This document shows positions 27,016 to 27,713 of a stretch of DNA of 27,713 bases, piece after piece. Under the pieces are notes generated by a model. It saw nothing but the letters and a program-made list of their open reading frames with translations, had not been told where the DNA came from and searched no databases. The translations under genes and the position numbers were made by a program. The stretch spans positions 1-27,713 of the forward strand of contig CAYWOO010000247.1 in the NCBI GenBank assembly GCA_964458665.1, given 5' to 3'. The DNA is from JANXYW01 sp964458665 (GTDB lineage Bacteria > Chloroflexota > Dehalococcoidia > DSTF01 > JACRBR01). Within the stretch, counting starts at the first letter, position 1; each line of letters begins with the position of its first letter.

Positions 27016-27713
27016 TCAGATCGCCCCGCCCGCGCGCAGCGCCCCGATCTCCTCCCACGAGTACCCCAGATCGAGCAGGATCTCCTCCGTGTGCTGCCCC
27101 AGCTCCGGCGCGGCAGGCGCAACCGACGCCGGTGTCTCGCTGAACTTCCACGGAAACCCGACCACCTGCGTCGGCCCGGCCGTCGGATGATCGACCGTCA
27201 CCAAATACTCGTTCGCCAGCGCCTGCGGATCGTCGAGCAGCGTCTCGTAGTCCTGCACGGGCGCGCAGATCATGTCGTGCGCTTCCAGCACCGCGATCCA
27301 TTCCGCCGTCGTCTTCGCAAGGAATTTGTCATCCAGCAGCGGGTACAGCGCATCGATGTTCTGGATGCGCGTCAGCCCGTTCGAGAAGCGCCCATCGTGC
27401 TCCAGTTCCGGCATCGCCACCGCCGCGCAGAACGCCGGCCAGCGATCATCCCCCACGCCGCCGACCACCGCCCACCCGTCCGCTGTCTCGAACGTCCGCC
27501 AGATCGTCGGCAAGTACGCATGCCCCCGCCCGGACCGCCGCTTCCGCCGCCCCAAAATGTACGTCTGCAACTCCCAGGCCTGCGCCGCCACCGCCGTCCC
27601 AAACAACGAAGTCTCCACCTTCTGCCCTAACCCCTTCCCGTCGTTCCGCTCGCTGCCCTCTCCCGCCCCACCCCTCGGTGCCCCTTCGTGCCCTTCGTGG
27701 TTCCCGTCTTCTC
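27016..27713 (-). CDS. CaiB/BaiF family III CoA-transferase, C-terminal part
   Basis: The frame is open to the window edge, so the N-terminal part with the catalytic Asp is outside. About 230 C-terminal residues are seen: GQKVETSLFGTAVAAQAWEL, typical of the middle of the family, then YILGRRKRRSGRGHAYLPTIWRTFETADGW AVVG, FLAKTTAEWIAVLEAHDMICAPVQDYETLLDDPQ and VGFPWKFSETPASVAPAAPELGQHTEEILLDLGYSWEEIGAL. The family moves CoA between acyl acceptors via a mixed anhydride. An ATG-like codon before GTS is absent: the codon before ETS is GTG but lies mid-domain, so I do not treat it as a start. Upstream of GQKVETS the frame passes in frame through a CTTCGTG-type repeat (27676-27711), encoding NHEGHEGAPRG. 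Confidence 0.88.
   Translation of the reverse strand, partial: EDGNHEGHEGAPRGGAGEGSERNDGKGLGQKVETSLFGTAVAAQAWELQTYILGRRKRRSGRGHAYLPTIWRTFETADGWAVVGGVGDDRWPAFCAAVAMPELEHDGRFSNGLTRIQNIDALYPLLDDKFLAKTTAEWIAVLEAHDMICAPVQDYETLLDDPQALANEYLVTVDHPTAGPTQVVGFPWKFSETPASVAPAAPELGQHTEEILLDLGYSWEEIGALRAGGAI
27676..27711 (+). repeat. Word-like repeat, CTTCGTG family, inside coding frame
   Basis: CGGTGCCCCTTCGTGCCCTT CGTGGTTCCC, the same family as 4670, 24691 and 26918. Here it lies within the open frame of the CoA-transferase on the opposite strand. Confidence 0.65.

Noticed and set aside
1..27713. General reassignment of TGA as a sense codon (code 4 or 25)
   Set aside because: folP, the AadK-like gene, the kinase, the hydrolase-cyclase and others end sensibly at TGA, and no other gene needs read-through.
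1..27713. tRNA, rRNA or other structured RNA genes
   Set aside because: No cloverleaf, GTTC-type T-arm or rRNA-like stretch was recognised by eye; a tRNAscan/Infernal run would settle it.

Overview
The window is high-GC bacterial chromosome with genes on both strands, many short intergenic gaps, and gaps filled with short 'word-like' repeats. Gene content and style (Rex, PlsX, a surface protein with a TPT-type linker, an alpha/beta hydrolase fused to an adenylate cyclase, family III CoA-transferase, folate genes with a PTPS-III-like enzyme) suggest Chloroflexota, probably from a metagenome. This assignment is inference from gene style; there is no rRNA or tRNA in the window to confirm it.

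Layout. 1-616: 3' end of an isopropylmalate/isocitrate dehydrogenase family gene. 725-3126 (minus): MreB and MurA; MurA carries Asp where most bacteria have the fosfomycin-target Cys. 3534-4325: PaaG-like crotonase. 4326-4777: repeat-rich gap. 4778-5806: DUF4349 lipoprotein. 5886-9673 (minus): a pterin/folate group, namely a PTPS with an ExxHGH motif, a small zinc-ribbon protein, an unknown protein, FolK, FolP and a COG1237 metallo-beta-lactamase-fold protein. No FolB is present, and the PTPS-III-like enzyme could supply the FolK substrate. 9774-10592 (minus): AadK-type nucleotidyltransferase. 10659-14962 (minus): five genes that look like a stripped phage structural cassette. 15153-16119: a membrane-anchored unknown protein and a small unknown protein.

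16201-17472 is the most interesting part. A near-consensus promoter overlaps an 18-bp Rex-type operator, followed by rex and then by a ferredoxin-thioredoxin reductase catalytic subunit gene. In the latter, the last Cys codon of the CPC/CPC/CHC signature is an in-frame TGA. The family-like protein continues for 70 codons after it, and a hairpin with an AGGTCT apical loop lies 16-31 nt downstream, just where a bacterial SECIS belongs. I read this as a selenocysteine-containing ferredoxin-thioredoxin reductase, with Sec replacing the cluster-proximal redox-active Cys.

17636-18085: DinB-like protein. 18180-19511 (minus): alpha/beta hydrolase-adenylate cyclase fusion. 19838-20481 (minus): DUF433/DUF5615 toxin-antitoxin-like pair, flanked by a 49-bp direct repeat derived from the 3' end of the neighbouring response-regulator gene. 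20631-23047 (minus): NarL-type response regulator and sensor kinase. 23302-24426 (minus): secreted/surface protein. 24761-25549: methyltransferase. 25735-26727: PlsX. 27016-27713 (minus): C-terminal part of a CaiB/BaiF CoA-transferase whose frame runs through one of the intergenic-type repeats.

Two window-wide patterns stand out. Several families of degenerate short-unit repeats (CTTCGTG, ATCTGTGG, GACTGAAAGAC, AACTACGAA and others) occupy nearly every larger gap. Several genes without a Shine-Dalgarno have a -10-like hexamer 6-7 nt before the start codon, suggesting leaderless transcripts.
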